From Tepidamorphus sp. (GTDB lineage: Bacteria; Pseudomonadota; Alphaproteobacteria; Rhizobiales; Tepidamorphaceae), in assembly GCA_028280885.1 (NCBI GenBank), contig JANQKY010000098.1, forward strand, positions 1-42,054: 42,054 nt of DNA, read 5' to 3'. Below are positions 1 through 6,869 of this stretch, piece after piece; the stretch's first letter is position 1; the number at the start of each line of letters is the position of its first letter. Made by a program: the position numbers and the translations under genes. A model generated the notes under the pieces. It did not search any database, was not told the origin of the DNA, and saw only the letters and a list, made by a program, of their open reading frames with translations.

Positions 1-156
1 CCGCCCGTCCCGAAGGGCTTGTCTGCGCCGGGCGGATTTGCGCCAATGCCGGCGCCTAGCCGCTCGGCCGTATCGACGGATACGCCCTTCGCGACTAAGC
101 TTGGCCCTGACGCAAATCCACTCCGTCAGAATGCAGCTGATTTATCGCCCGATGCT
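1..156. other. window edge, no supportable gene
   Basis: I see no convincing gene between the left edge and the stop codon of the MarR-type gene. Several frames stay open here, but none has a start codon with a ribosome binding site or a recognisable protein. A short plus-strand frame ends in a TAG near position 57 and could be the tail of a gene lying to the left. The evidence is too thin to call it. Confidence 0.4.
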
Positions 157-687
157 CTAGGGCTGCCGATTCATGATCATGCCGCCGGCCTGGTCGTAGA
201 GCCCGATCATCACATGCATCTGCAGGATCATGTCGGTGAGGTCGTCCGGGGAGGGCGCCGCCCGCTCGAACAGGCGCAGCAGGATGGCGCGGCGCTGCTC
301 GAGATAGGCATTGACGATGCGGTCGCCGTCTTCCGACACGGCATAGGTCATGTTCTTGCGCGAATTGCCGCGTTTCTCGATCAGGCCAAGCTGCCCGAGC
401 TTCTTCAGCCCGTACTGGATGTTGGCAAGGTCGTCGCGATGCAGCAGCCGGGCGATCTCCATCACGCCCTTCGGCGTGCCGTTCATGTGGATGACATGCA
501 GCACGGAGGCTTCCGTGTTGGACAACGGCACATCGGCGACCGATCCCAGGCAGTCCCGCCGCCAGCGCGCGAAGGCCGCGCCGAGGTGCCAGATCGCATA
601 TTCGAACTCGGAGAGCTTCGCCTCATGGTCCATCGGCTCCTGGCTCTCGCTCCGGTCCGCTGCGCCGCGCTTGCTGGTATCGACCAT
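157..687 (-). CDS. MarR-type winged-helix transcriptional regulator
   Basis: This 176-residue protein is a probable cytoplasmic DNA-binding repressor. After a charged N-terminal tail of about 25 residues it has the MarR layout: a dimerisation helix (EYAIWHLGAAFARWRRDC), then a winged helix with the segments LSNTEASVLHVI, KGVMEIARLLHRDD and LKKLGQLGLIEKRG, and a C-terminal helical part. It belongs to the winged-helix MarR subgroup often seen beside aromatic or CoA-acid catabolic genes. The gene is divergent from the acyl-CoA ligase operon with only about 35 bp between start codons, so it probably controls that operon and itself from the shared gap, perhaps sensing a CoA ester. GGAGGGG lies about 11 nt before the chosen ATG. 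A second in-frame ATG at position 633 (MDHEAK) is possible. The family call is firm; the ligand is unknown. Confidence 0.85.
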   Translation of the reverse strand: MVDTSKRGAADRSESQEPMDHEAKLSEFEYAIWHLGAAFARWRRDCLGSVADVPLSNTEASVLHVIHMNGTPKGVMEIARLLHRDDLANIQYGLKKLGQLGLIEKRGNSRKNMTYAVSEDGDRIVNAYLEQRRAILLRLFERAAPSPDDLTDMILQMHVMIGLYDQAGGMIMNRQP

Positions 688-722
688 TCCGACTTAAACC
701 CCTCCGATATGGGCCCGACAGG

Positions 723-2408
723 ATGTCCATAGCGTCCGAACAAGAAACAATGAACCGCGAAAGTCAACGCGACGACCCGCCGGACAGCGTCTACGGACTG
801 CTGCGCCATCAGGCCGGCCGGTTCGCCGACAGCGATCTTCTGGTGCTTCCCGACGCGGTGCGCGCGCTCTGGTCGGCCGACCGGTCCACCTGGACCTATC
901 GCGACATGCTGGCGCAAGTCGATGCCCTTGCGGCGCGCTATGCCAAGGCCGGCTATGGGCCCGGCCACCGGGTGGCGCTGCTGTTGGAAAACCGGCCGCA
1001 GCATTTCCGGCACTGGTTGGCGCTCAATGCGCTCGGCGCCAGTGTCGTGCCGGTCAATCCCGACTATACGCCTGACGAGCTCTCCTACCTCCTGGAGCAC
1101 AGCGAGGCGGACCTGCTCGTCCATCTGCCCGAGCGCCGCGAGCAGGCGAGGGGGCCGGCCAGCGGCGTCGGCGTTCCCGTGATCGTGGATGACGAGACCC
1201 TCCTGCCGGCGCCACGCCACAAGGCGGCGGTGTTCGAGGCGCCGGATGCCGATACCGAATGCGCCCTGATCTACACCTCCGGCACCACCGGCCGACCGAA
1301 GGGCTGTCTCCTGTCGAATGCCTACTTTCTCGGCTGGTGCGACTGGTATGCCGCCCAGCGCGGCCGCATCTCGCTTGAAACCGGGCGGGAACGGCTGATG
1401 ACGCCGCTGCCGGCCTTTCACGTCAACGCCATGGGCAATTCCTTCCTCGGCATGCTCGGCACCGGCGGCGCGCAGATCATCGTCGATAGGTTCCATCCGC
1501 GCTCCTGGTGGCAAATGGCGGTGGAGACGCGCGCGACCTGCTTTCACTATCTCGGCGTCATGCCGGCGATCCTGCTGGCGATCCCGCCGGGTGCCGACGA
1601 TACCGCCCATGGCCTGCGCTTCGGCATGGGCGGTGGTGTGCACCCCGACCATCACGCCGCCTTCGAGGCCCGCTTCGGCGTGCCGCTGCTGGAAGGCTGG
1701 GCGATGACGGAGACCGGCGGCGCCGGCATCCTGTGCGCCGCCGAGGAGCCGCGTCATGTCGGCAGGCGCTGTCTGGGCCGGCCCGACCGCCCCGGGCCGG
1801 CGATGGAGGCCCGGCTGATCGATGACGACGGCGCGGCTGTGGCCGATGGCGAACCCGGAGAGCTCGTGCTGCGGGCTGCCGGTCCCGATCCGAGGCGCCG
1901 CTTCTTTTCCGGCTACCTGAAGGACGACGCGGCGACCGAGGCGGTCTGGGCCGGCGGCTGGCTCAACACCGGCGACATCATGCGCCGCGACGGCGACGGC
2001 AATCTCTTTTTCGTCGACCGCAAGAAGAACATCATCCGGCGCTCCGGCGAGAACATCGCCGCGATCGAGGTCGAGGCGGCGATCGCCGCCCATGCCGAAG
2101 TAAGTCAGGTCGCCGTCGTCGCGGTCGCCGATCCGATGCGCGGCGAGGAGGTGCTGGCCGCGATCGTTCCAGTCGGAGACGGCCCGGTCGGGCCCGACGA
2201 AGCGCTTGCCCGCCGCATCCTCGATCATTGCACCGACCGGCTCGCCTATTACAAGCTGCCCGGCTACATCGCCTTTCTCGATGCCCTGCCGACCACCTCG
2301 ACGCAGAAGATCCGCAAGGCCGATCTCGGCCCGCTTGCCGAAGACCCGGCGTCGCATCCCGGCTGCGTCGACCTGCGCGACGACAAGCAGGCAAGGCGGG
2401 TGCGATGA
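723..2408 (+). CDS. AMP-dependent acyl-CoA synthetase/ligase
   Basis: This 561-residue ANL-superfamily enzyme activates a carboxylic acid with ATP and joins it to coenzyme A through an acyl-adenylate. The P-loop-like motif YTSGTTGRPKG starts at residue 184. WAMTETGGAG matches the adenylate-binding region, LNTGDI and the hinge DRKKNIIRRSGENI are present, and the C-terminal catalytic lysine lies at about K529 in STQKIRK. Length is normal for the family. Crotonobetaine/carnitine-CoA ligase-like and cyclohexanecarboxylate- or long-chain-CoA ligase-like members look closest, but the substrate cannot be read from sequence. It is the first gene of a translationally coupled three-gene operon: its stop overlaps the next start in ATGA. 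The divergent MarR regulator probably controls it. An alternative ATG lies at 750. Confidence 0.9.
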   Translation: MSIASEQETMNRESQRDDPPDSVYGLLRHQAGRFADSDLLVLPDAVRALWSADRSTWTYRDMLAQVDALAARYAKAGYGPGHRVALLLENRPQHFRHWLALNALGASVVPVNPDYTPDELSYLLEHSEADLLVHLPERREQARGPASGVGVPVIVDDETLLPAPRHKAAVFEAPDADTECALIYTSGTTGRPKGCLLSNAYFLGWCDWYAAQRGRISLETGRERLMTPLPAFHVNAMGNSFLGMLGTGGAQIIVDRFHPRSWWQMAVETRATCFHYLGVMPAILLAIPPGADDTAHGLRFGMGGGVHPDHHAAFEARFGVPLLEGWAMTETGGAGILCAAEEPRHVGRRCLGRPDRPGPAMEARLIDDDGAAVADGEPGELVLRAAGPDPRRRFFSGYLKDDAATEAVWAGGWLNTGDIMRRDGDGNLFFVDRKKNIIRRSGENIAAIEVEAAIAAHAEVSQVAVVAVADPMRGEEVLAAIVPVGDGPVGPDEALARRILDHCTDRLAYYKLPGYIAFLDALPTTSTQKIRKADLGPLAEDPASHPGCVDLRDDKQARRVR

Positions 2409-3589
2409 CCGGCAGGGCCGCCACATCAAGGCGCCGGGGCTATGACGGGGTCGTGCTCTGCGTCCCGCAGTCCGTGGCCTATCAGCGCTATTCGGATTTC
2501 GGCGCCCACCGGTTCTTCGGCCAGGTGCTGAAGGCCATGCTCGAGGAGTCCGGGCTTGGCAAGGACAGGATCGACGGCCTGTGCGTCTCAAGCTTCTCGC
2601 TCGCCCCCGACAATGCCGTCGGCGTCGCCGACCAGCTTGGCCTGTCGCTCACCTGGCTCGACGACATCCCGTTCGGCGGGGCAAGCGCGATCGTCGCGCT
2701 GCGCCGGGCCGCCCGGGCGGTGCAGGCGGGCGATGCCGATATCGTCGCCTGCCTGGCGGCCGACACCAATCACGCCGACTCATTTCGCCGCAACACGGCG
2801 TCCTTCAGCCTGTTCTCGCAGGACGCGGTCTACCCTTACGGCTCCGGCGGACCGAATGCCAGCTTCGCCTTCCTGACCGATCACTACATGCGGACCTATG
2901 GCGCGGCGGCTGAGGATTTCGGCGCGATCTGCATCGCCCAGCGCGACAATGCGGCGGCCAATCCGGGCGCCCTGTTCCGCACGCCGCTGACCATGGAGGC
3001 CTATCTGGCCGCTCCGATGATCGCCGATCCGGTGCGCCTCTATGACTGCGTCATGCCGTGCGCGGGCGCCGAGGGCTTCTTCGTCATGCGCGAGGAGATA
3101 GCAGTCGACAAAGGCTTCCCCTTCGCCCGCCTGCTGGCGGCGAGCGAGCAGCACAATCCGTTTCCAGGCGATCCCGTCCAGATCCGCGGCGGCTGGGCGC
3201 GCGATGGCGACGCGCTGTTCGATCAGGCCGGCATCGGCCGCGGCGATATCGACTTCCTGCAGGCCTATGACGATTATCCGGTCATCGTGATGCTGCAGAT
3301 CGAGGATCTCGGCTTCTGCGGCAAGGGCGAGGCAAGCGCGTTCATCGCCGACCATGATCTGAGGACCACCGGCTCCTTCCCCCTGAACACCTCCGGCGGC
3401 CAGCTTTCGGTCGGCCAGGCGGGCGCTGCCGGCGGCTTTCTCGGCCTGGTCGAGGCGATCCGGCAGCTGACCGGCCGGACCAGCGGGGCCAGCGTCAAGG
3501 CGCCGCGGGCCGGGCTCGTCAGCGGCTTCGGCATGATCAACTACGATCGCGGCCTGTGCTCCGGCGCCGCCATCCTGGCGGAGGCGTGA
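2405..3589 (+). CDS. thiolase-like (lipid-transfer/SCP2 type) protein without nucleophilic Cys
   Basis: This 394-residue protein has the thiolase fold of the lipid-transfer/SCP2-thiolase branch. The C-terminal signature NTSGGQLSVGQAGAAGG corresponds to the usual NxGGxxxxGHPxGAxG, but the catalytic His is replaced by Gln. At the site where true thiolases carry the N-terminal nucleophilic Cys, the sequence reads IPFGGASA (about residues 88-95), so the Cys is absent. The conserved QAYDDYP region is kept. In this family, members lacking the Cys and partnered with a DUF35 protein can be retro-aldol lyases (the Ltp2/ChsH2 case in steroid side-chain degradation). I infer such a role, not a classical thiolysis. 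The start is the ATG at 2405, which overlaps the previous stop; the frame stays open upstream inside the ligase gene, but that extension is not credible. Confidence 0.85.
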   Translation: MTGRAATSRRRGYDGVVLCVPQSVAYQRYSDFGAHRFFGQVLKAMLEESGLGKDRIDGLCVSSFSLAPDNAVGVADQLGLSLTWLDDIPFGGASAIVALRRAARAVQAGDADIVACLAADTNHADSFRRNTASFSLFSQDAVYPYGSGGPNASFAFLTDHYMRTYGAAAEDFGAICIAQRDNAAANPGALFRTPLTMEAYLAAPMIADPVRLYDCVMPCAGAEGFFVMREEIAVDKGFPFARLLAASEQHNPFPGDPVQIRGGWARDGDALFDQAGIGRGDIDFLQAYDDYPVIVMLQIEDLGFCGKGEASAFIADHDLRTTGSFPLNTSGGQLSVGQAGAAGGFLGLVEAIRQLTGRTSGASVKAPRAGLVSGFGMINYDRGLCSGAAILAEA

Positions 3590-4041
3590 TGTCCGGAGTG
3601 TACTCCAAACCGGTATCGGGGCCGATCGAACCCGTAGCGATGACGCCGCCGCAGCCGGGCAGTCCGGCCGGGCAGGCCTTGTCCGCGCGCTTGGCCGCCG
3701 GCCGCCTGGAGATGCAGGTCTGTACGGCCTGCGGGCGGGTTCAGTATCCAGCCCGCGAACTCTGCGCGTCCTGCCTGTCGACCGACCTCGACTGGCGAGC
3801 GCAGGACGGCCTCGGCACGCTGATCGCCACGACGGTCGTGAGGCGGCCCTATGATCCCGCATTCCAGTCCCGGCCGCTGGTGCGGATCGGCCTGATCCGC
3901 CTCGATACGGAGGTGACCGTGATCGCCTTTCTCGACGAGCACTGCCCGCCGCCGCGCGAGCGCGTGCGGATCGTCGCCCTGTCCGACCCGGCCGGGTCTG
4001 ACGGCGCGGGGCACGGCTTGCTGGTGGCGCAGGCGCCCTAG
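3589..4041 (+). CDS. Zn-ribbon OB-fold protein (DUF35 family)
   Basis: This 150-residue protein is a rubredoxin-like zinc ribbon followed by an OB-fold. Four cysteines at about residues 45, 48, 59 and 62 (CTACGRVQYPARELCASC) form the zinc site, and the C-terminal half (about 70-145) is the predicted OB-fold, which in the family binds acyl-CoA. DUF35 proteins are obligate partners of thiolase-like enzymes (ChsH2 with Ltp2, and the archaeal thiolase/HMG-CoA synthase complex). The start codon overlaps the thiolase-like gene's stop in TGATG, so the two are very likely made together and assembled as one complex. An in-frame upstream ATG at 3556 lies inside the previous gene and is rejected. It probably presents the CoA ester to the partner subunit. 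Confidence 0.85.
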   Translation: MSGVYSKPVSGPIEPVAMTPPQPGSPAGQALSARLAAGRLEMQVCTACGRVQYPARELCASCLSTDLDWRAQDGLGTLIATTVVRRPYDPAFQSRPLVRIGLIRLDTEVTVIAFLDEHCPPPRERVRIVALSDPAGSDGAGHGLLVAQAP

Positions 4042-4063
4042 CGCCTCGCCCCGCGCATTGCTG

Positions 4064-4107
4064 GCACCGCGCGCGCGGTGCTAAGACGCCCGCTTGGCGA
4101 TGCGGGC
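4064..4107 (+). terminator. two hairpins after the ligase/thiolase/DUF35 operon
   Basis: A perfect 18-bp palindrome GCACCGCGCGCGCGGTGC lies at 4064-4081 and can form a 7-bp stem with a GCGC loop. A second hairpin, GCCCGC with GCGGGC and an 8-nt loop, follows at 4088-4107. They sit between the DUF35 stop (4041) and the GTG start of the LacI-family gene (4125). There is no U-tract, so this may be a Rho-assisted pause, a processing site, or a protein-binding palindrome. Confidence 0.3.
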
Positions 4108-4124
4108 ATGCAAGGCGCGGACAG

Positions 4125-5156
4125 GTGGGAAAAGACGACGCGAAACACAGGCCGGTGACGATGCGCGACGTCGCGGAGGCGGCCGGCGTATCGCGCATGA
4201 CCGTGTCGCGCGCGCTGAAGAAGGACAGCCCCGTCTCGCCGCAGACGCGCGCGCACATCCTGAGGATCGTCCGCGAGATGAACTACGTCCCCGACCAGAT
4301 GGCCGGCAGCTTGACGAGACGGAAATCCGGCTTCGTCGCGACGCTCGTTCCCTCGCTCAACAACCTGCATTTCGCGCTCACCGTGCAGGCACTGACCGAG
4401 GAACTGGAGGATCTCGGCCTGCAGATCCTGCTCGGCCATACCGCCTATTCGGCCGAGCGCGAGGAGGTGATCGTCGAAACGCTGCTCGGGCGCCGTCCCG
4501 AGGCGATCGTGCTGTCCTATGACGGCCATACCGAACGCACCAGGCGTCTGATGCGCGATGCCGCGGTGCCGGTTATCGAGATCTGGGAGGTCCCCGACGC
4601 GCCGATCGAGCACACGGTCGGCTTCTCGAATTTCGAGGCGGCCCGTCTGATGACGTCGCGGCTGATCGAACGCGGCTACGAGCGCATCGCCTTTCTGGGC
4701 GAGGGGCGGGACCATCTGACCCGCGGCGCTGCCCGGCGCAACGGCTACCGCGCGGCGATGGCGGCGGCCGGCCTGTCCGCCCATCGGTGCGTGGAATACG
4801 GCACGCCGCCGATCACGATCGACAACGGTGCTGCGGCAGCCGACCGGTTGCTGCGCGTGTTTCCCGATATCGACTGCGTGTTCTGCGTGTCCGACCTCGC
4901 AGCCTTCGGCGTCCAGAGCAGGCTGCTTGCGCGCGGCATCCGCGTTCCAGGCGACATCGCCATCGCCGGCTTCGGCAATTTCGAGGTGTCGCGCTTTGCC
5001 AGGCCCGACATAACCACGGTGGTCGTCGATCCGATCGGCGTCGGCCGGCAGACGGGACAATTGCTCAAGCGGCTCCTCGCCCGCCCGTCCGAGCCGCCGG
5101 ATGCGCCCGAGCATATCCACGTTCCCGTCGAGATCGCGCTCCGCAACAGCACCTGA
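4125..5156 (+). CDS. LacI-family transcriptional regulator (GntR-like)
   Basis: This 343-residue protein has an N-terminal LacI helix-turn-helix (VTMRDVAEAAGVSRMTVSRA, residues 11-30), a hinge around residues 55-65 and a periplasmic-binding-like effector domain. Stretches such as TVGFSNFEAARLMTSRLIERGY and AIAGFGNFEVSRFARPDITTV closely resemble E. coli GntR, the gluconate repressor, so a sugar acid effector is plausible (inference). The start is a GTG; an internal ATG at 4161 would remove the 12 residues before MRDVAEAAG and is less likely. It lies 83 bp after the DUF35 gene on the same strand and may be read through from it. Two GntR-type operator palindromes lie just downstream (5211-5250), not upstream, which is unusual for an autoregulated gene. 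Confidence 0.9.
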   Translation: MGKDDAKHRPVTMRDVAEAAGVSRMTVSRALKKDSPVSPQTRAHILRIVREMNYVPDQMAGSLTRRKSGFVATLVPSLNNLHFALTVQALTEELEDLGLQILLGHTAYSAEREEVIVETLLGRRPEAIVLSYDGHTERTRRLMRDAAVPVIEIWEVPDAPIEHTVGFSNFEAARLMTSRLIERGYERIAFLGEGRDHLTRGAARRNGYRAAMAAAGLSAHRCVEYGTPPITIDNGAAAADRLLRVFPDIDCVFCVSDLAAFGVQSRLLARGIRVPGDIAIAGFGNFEVSRFARPDITTVVVDPIGVGRQTGQLLKRLLARPSEPPDAPEHIHVPVEIALRNST

Positions 5157-5210
5157 CCCTTAGGTCAGGATGCCGCCCCGAAGTATGCCGACCTGGGCGC
5201 GAATTTCCAT

Positions 5211-5250
5211 TTGTTGCCGGCAACGTATGTGATATTGTTACCGATAACAA
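5211..5250 (+). promoter_or_regulatory. tandem LacI/GntR-type operators over a possible promoter
   Basis: Two palindromes lie 24 bp apart, centre to centre. GTTGCCGGCAAC (5213-5224) is a perfect 12-mer. TTGTTACCGATAACAA (5235-5250) has perfect 6-bp arms TTGTTA/TAACAA around CCGA. The second matches the known E. coli GntR operator pattern (TGTTA-N4-TAACA). A plausible -35 (TTGTTG, 5211-5216) and -10 (TATTGT, 5233-5238) with a 16-bp spacer would be covered by the two operators, as expected for a repressed rightward promoter. The neighbouring LacI-family protein is the obvious candidate to bind. No gene starts immediately downstream. Confidence 0.6.
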
Positions 5251-5522
5251 ACAGGTCGGCGCCCGTGTCGGTGCCTGCGTCGATCCACAAGAACGATGCC
5301 ACGGGGTCTTCCGGATCGGGGCGCGATTGGTGCCAAGCCCGGAGCTGCCCGATTGCAGAGACGGGCCGGAGATCCGGCGTCCGGATCTCGTGCGATCGGG
5401 ATGCCGAGCGCGCTTGCAGGATCATGGAGACCGCCGGCTGTTTCACCTGGGCGAATGAGGGTCATGACCCTAGTCCCGGTTCGCGATCCCCCGTAGCCCC
5501 CAATACGGGGGATCGCGCTTTT
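5245..5522 (+). ncRNA. candidate operator-controlled short transcript
   Basis: Between the operator/promoter block and a strong intrinsic terminator there is about 240-275 bp with no convincing coding sequence. A 66-codon frame at 5296-5496 has a weak ribosome site, and its stop codon falls inside the terminator hairpin. A start at about 5245 and an end at about 5522 would give a roughly 275-nt RNA. It could be a regulatory RNA, a small-protein mRNA, or the remnant of a deleted gluconate-type operon. The call rests only on the signals at its two ends; the 500 bp between 5157 and 5658 holds no other gene I can support. Confidence 0.2.
5482..5522 (+). terminator. strong intrinsic terminator
   Basis: A perfect 14-bp stem, CGCGATCCCCCGTA (5482-5495) with TACGGGGGATCGCG (5504-5517), encloses an 8-nt loop and is followed by CTTTT. 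This is a textbook rightward Rho-independent terminator. The only upstream plus-strand gene ends 325 bp earlier, so it terminates either LacI-gene readthrough or a short transcript starting at 5211-5250. It also insulates the cytochrome gene downstream. Confidence 0.8.
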
Positions 5523-5569
5523 CCGCTCCGGCCCCTGATCAACGAGGGTGGCCCGCAATGCTCGTGGTG

Positions 5570-5594
5570 ATCACAGACAGCCGTGTGATGTCTG
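5570..5594 (+). promoter_or_regulatory. overlapping inverted repeats upstream of the cytochrome gene
   Basis: ATCACA-N8-TGTGAT (5570-5589) overlaps CAGACA-N9-TGTCTG (5574-5594). Both lie 65-90 bp before the ATG of the cytochrome b561-like gene, where an operator would be expected. I do not recognise the cognate regulator; the half-sites are in the opposite order from a CRP site. Confidence 0.25.
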
Positions 5595-5658
5595 GCCGGG
5601 TGCCGGTGCCATCCCCGGCGCGTAGCGTCTTCGGCCTGTCGAAGGGGGAGGTGGCGGG

Positions 5659-6414
5659 ATGATCTGGGATTGGCTGGTCTTCCCGGTCGATTCGCAGCGC
5701 GCCCATGATGTCGGCATGGCGCTGTCCTGGCATGCCCGCAGCATGGTGCTTGCCTGGGCGGTGCTGGCGCCGCTTGCGATCCTGATCGCCCGGTTCTTCA
5801 AGGTGTTGCCGTGGCAGGACTGGCCGCGCGAAGTGAACAATCATGTCTGGTGGCGGACGCACTGGATGGCGCAATCCGCCGCCGTGGCGCTGTCGGGCTT
5901 CGGCCTTGGCCTCATCCTGGTCTCGGACCAGAATACCGGCACGGCGCTGTTCCACCGCTTCGCCGGCTATTCGGTGCTGGCGCTTGCGGTCCTGCAGGTC
6001 GCCTCGGGCCTGTTGCGCGGCAGCAAGGGCGGACCGACCGAGCCGCGTCCGGACGGATCGACCCCGGGCGATTCGACCCCGGGCGATTCGATTCGGGGTG
6101 ATCACTATGACATGACCCCGCGCCGGCTGGTGTTCGAGACCGTTCACAAGGCCGGCGGCTATCTTGCGCTTGCTATCGCCACCGTTGCGATCGCAAGCGG
6201 GATGTGGCGGGCAAACGCGCCCGGCTGGATGTGGCTGACGATCCTGATGTGGTGGGCCGCCCTGGCCGTGGTGGCGATCCGGCTCCAGTCCGCCGGCCGG
6301 GCGATCGACACCTATCAGGCGATCTGGGGTCCCGACCAGGTCCATCCGGGCAATCGCATCAGGAAACGGGGCTGGGGCACGGTCCGCATCGAGCAGGACA
6401 GGCGGCGGACGTGA
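5659..6414 (+). CDS. cytochrome b561-like integral membrane protein
   Basis: This 251-residue protein has about five predicted membrane spans (around 20-45, 70-90, 100-120, 160-180 and 190-210). Histidines sit at span edges in the contexts LSWHARSM, WWRTHWM, LFHRFAGY and FETVHKAGG, as expected for haem b ligands in the cytochrome b561 / eukaryotic-type b561 domain. It probably moves electrons across the inner membrane, but partner and substrate are unknown. Between spans 3 and 4 lies a hydrophilic loop with the peptide repeat STPGD-STPGD-SIRGD, encoded by a 15-bp tandem repeat. GGGGGAGG lies about 7 nt before the ATG. It stands alone, after a strong terminator and before the REP-like pair. 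Family call moderately sure. Confidence 0.7.
   Translation: MIWDWLVFPVDSQRAHDVGMALSWHARSMVLAWAVLAPLAILIARFFKVLPWQDWPREVNNHVWWRTHWMAQSAAVALSGFGLGLILVSDQNTGTALFHRFAGYSVLALAVLQVASGLLRGSKGGPTEPRPDGSTPGDSTPGDSIRGDHYDMTPRRLVFETVHKAGGYLALAIATVAIASGMWRANAPGWMWLTILMWWAALAVVAIRLQSAGRAIDTYQAIWGPDQVHPGNRIRKRGWGTVRIEQDRRRT
6059..6103 (+). repeat. 15-bp in-frame tandem repeat
   Basis: The unit CGACCCCGGGCGATT occurs twice perfectly at 6059-6073 and 6074-6088, with a degenerate third copy up to about 6103. Because the unit is 15 bp, expansion or loss of copies leaves the reading frame of the cytochrome b561-like gene intact and only changes loop length. Confidence 0.7.
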
Positions 6415-6869
6415 GGGCCGCTGGTCCGGATGCACGACTGTCCGGTTCAAGTCCGACGACTTCACGTAACCGGTTGCATTATAGAGCTTTTCAAGCAATC
6501 GGCGGCTGAGAGGCACGTGACATCCCACCCTCTCGGACGTCATCATCCGCGAAGGCGGATGATCCAGTACTCCGTGTGCTGGCATCCGGAGCGCGGCCGA
6601 AAAAGCTGAGCAAACGCATGAGGTTACTGGATCCCCGCCTCCGCGGGGATGACCTCCGGGGGGCTGGCCAGGCTGACATCAAAGAGCCCCGTCTCCGCTG
6701 AACCGGGCAGCAGTGGTCCGGATGGGCGGGCTTCGACATCCCGCGCTGAAACCGCCGCGCCGATACCCGAAACCCTATATCGATGGACCGGCGGGCCGTA
6801 ATGCTCGTACACTCTGTGCGGTTTAGGGTGTGGTCCGATCGCACCGTATTTATTTGTTTTGATAAGTTT
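6415..6869. other. gene-free spacer
   Basis: This 455-bp stretch between the cytochrome gene and the hybrid kinase holds an inverted pair of REP-like palindromes (6542-6653). Just before the kinase start there is an AT-rich patch (about 6845-6900), probably the kinase promoter and leader. I find no other coding sequence. A possible in-frame ATG at 6783 would extend the kinase but adds an unlikely, non-signal N terminus. Confidence 0.6.
6542..6653. repeat. REP-like palindromic pair in inverted orientation
   Basis: Hairpin 1 is ATCATCCGC-GAAG-GCGGATGAT (6542-6563) and hairpin 2 is ATCCCCGC-CTCC-GCGGGGAT (6631-6650). Each is flanked on its outer-to-inner side by a TACTGGATC-like box, so the two are copies of one unit facing each other about 70 bp apart. 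The unit resembles the abundant interspersed palindromes of many Proteobacteria whose translation reads VIPAEAGIQ. It may stabilise or terminate the cytochrome mRNA. Confidence 0.65.

Noticed and set aside
483..2591. 702-codon minus-strand open frame over the acyl-CoA ligase
   Set aside because: Arg/Gly/Pro-rich shadow of a clear ligase gene in GC-rich DNA; no domain.
2780..4258. 492-codon minus-strand frame over the thiolase-like and DUF35 genes
   Set aside because: Shadow; coupled plus-strand genes with conserved motifs explain the region.
5296..5496. 66-codon plus-strand frame in the 5157-5658 gap
   Set aside because: Weak ribosome site, Arg/Pro/Gly-rich product, and its stop lies in the terminator stem/loop. 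Kept only as a possibility in the small-transcript finding.
6435..6465. GGTTCAAGTCC, resembling a tRNA T-loop
   Set aside because: The flanks do not pair as a 5-bp T-stem, and no anticodon arm or acceptor stem is found.
6624..6660. Coding potential reading VIPAEAGIQ
   Set aside because: This is the usual translation of a REP-like palindrome, not a protein.
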